Positions 6,071-6,990 of a DNA stretch of 6,990 nt are shown one piece after another. A model generated the notes under the pieces. That model was not told the origin of the DNA and searched no databases. It was given only the letters and a program-made list of their open reading frames with translations. Origin of the DNA: an uncultured Bacilli bacterium. GTDB lineage: Bacteria; Bacillota_I; Bacilli_A; ML615J-28; CAG-313. Position 1 is the stretch's first letter. The number at the start of each line of letters is the position of its first letter. The stretch spans positions 1 to 6,990 of the forward strand of contig CAJGDR010000050.1 of NCBI GenBank assembly GCA_904502205.1. Direction: 5' to 3'. Position numbers and translations under genes: made by a program.

Positions 6071-6990
6071 GCTAAATTTAAATTTCCATATTATAAATCA
6101 CATTTCGAATATGAAATTAAAGATGAACTAGTAGCTGGAGTATTAGTATCTAAAACTGAAGATTATGTAAAAGAAGCATCAGAAGAAGAATTAGTAAGAA
6201 TGGCATTAAATAATCCAATTGGTCAAATTCCTTTATCTGAACTTGCAGTTGGTAAAAAACATATTGTAATTATTTCAAGTGACCATACAAGACCTGTTCC
6301 TAGTCATATTACAATGCCAATTATTTTAGAAGAAATCAGAAAAAATAATAAAGATGTTGACATTACTATTTTAATCGCAACTGGTATGCACCGTCCTACA
6401 ACACATGAAGAATTAGTAGAAAAATATGGTGAGAAAATTGTTAAAGAAGAACGCATTGTAATTCATAATGCGTATGTAGATAGCGACATGACTTTCAAAG
6501 GTATCTTACCATCAGGTGGTGAACTTTGGGTTAACAAATTAGTTGATGAATGTGATTTATTAATGAGTGAAGGATTTATTGAACCTCATTTCTTTGCAGG
6601 ATTCTCAGGTGGAAGAAAATCAGTTTTACCAGGAATTGCTTCTCAAAAGACTGTTTTATGGAACCATAATGCAAAATTTATTGCTAGTGGTCATGCAAAA
6701 ACAGGAAACCTAGAAACAAATCCAGTTCATAAAGATATGTTATTTGCTGCTAAAGCAGTTAAGCTTGCGTTTATTTTAAACGTTGTTTTAAATGGTGAAA
6801 AAGAAATCATTAAAGCATTTGCAGGTGATGTTGAAGAAGCACATGCACATGGCTGTAAGTTAGTAAACGATATTGCTTTAGTTAAACCAATTTACTCAGA
6901 CATTGTAATTACAACTAATGGTGGATATCCACTTGATCAAAACATTTATCAAACTGTTAAAGGTATGACAGCAGCAGAAGCTACTGTAAA
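6068..6990 (+). CDS. larA: Nickel-pincer-dependent lactate racemase LarA (3' truncated)
   Basis: This enzyme interconverts D- and L-lactate by hydride transfer through the pyridinium-3,5-bisthiocarboxylate mononucleotide nickel cofactor (NPN). The open frame runs off the right edge after 307 residues; the family is about 420-430, so roughly 115 residues are missing. Every catalytic or cofactor residue of L. plantarum LarA that lies in the visible part is present at the same number: D72 and R75 in SSDHTRPVP, H108 in GMHRPT, H174 and K184 (the lysine linked to the cofactor) in EPHFFAGFSGGRKSVLPG, H200 in WNHNAKF, and Q295 and K298 in DQNIYQTVKG. Such close agreement favours true lactate racemase, though LarA homologues acting on malate, hydroxyglutarate or other 2-hydroxyacids are known. 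Activity needs the maturation proteins LarB, LarC and LarE, none visible here. It probably shares the transcript of the preceding dehydrogenase, with reduced readthrough past the hairpin. Confidence 0.93.
   Translation, partial: MAKFKFPYYKSHFEYEIKDELVAGVLVSKTEDYVKEASEEELVRMALNNPIGQIPLSELAVGKKHIVIISSDHTRPVPSHITMPIILEEIRKNNKDVDITILIATGMHRPTTHEELVEKYGEKIVKEERIVIHNAYVDSDMTFKGILPSGGELWVNKLVDECDLLMSEGFIEPHFFAGFSGGRKSVLPGIASQKTVLWNHNAKFIASGHAKTGNLETNPVHKDMLFAAKAVKLAFILNVVLNGEKEIIKAFAGDVEEAHAHGCKLVNDIALVKPIYSDIVITTNGGYPLDQNIYQTVKGMTAAEATV

Overview
The window is AT-rich DNA (roughly one third G+C by eye), with every gene on the + strand and only short intergenic gaps of 77-144 bases. Strong Shine-Dalgarno sites (AGGTGA and AAAGGAG types), perfect-hairpin terminators with T-tracts and TTG-N17-TGnTATAAT promoters point to a low-GC Bacillota-type fermenter, such as an Erysipelotrichia, Acholeplasma/Izemoplasma-like or related lineage. 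That placement is an inference from composition and gene style. All 13 tryptophan codons in the genes are TGG and all five visible stop codons are TAA, so the standard bacterial code fits and a mycoplasma-type UGA=Trp code is unlikely.

Layout: (1) bases 1-446 hold the C-terminal third of trkA, cut by the left edge, followed 3 bases later by a complete trkH (450-1931). Together they form a K+ uptake system ending in a clear terminator. (2) pyk (2029-3450), a short-form pyruvate kinase with the K+-dependent active-site signature, has its own promoter and terminator. (3) fucO (3579-4724), an iron-dependent lactaldehyde reductase/1,2-propanediol oxidoreductase, is also a single-gene unit. (4) An Ldh2/malate dehydrogenase-family NAD(P)-dependent 2-hydroxyacid dehydrogenase (4869-5990) follows its own promoter. 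After a hairpin comes larA (6068 to the right edge, 3' truncated), a nickel-pincer-dependent lactate racemase with every catalytic residue visible so far.

Functionally, the right four genes cluster around pyruvate, lactate and lactaldehyde. Pyruvate kinase makes pyruvate. The Ldh2-type enzyme probably interconverts a 2-oxoacid and a 2-hydroxyacid. LarA interconverts D- and L-lactate. FucO reduces lactaldehyde to 1,2-propanediol or runs in reverse. The K+ transporter sits beside an enzyme whose family needs K+, which is suggestive but may be chance.

I found no mobile element, CRISPR array, RNA gene or clearly new system. The points most worth a second look are the Ldh2-LarA pair separated by a hairpin, the unusual motif in the dehydrogenase, and the near-identical promoter modules of pyk and the dehydrogenase gene.
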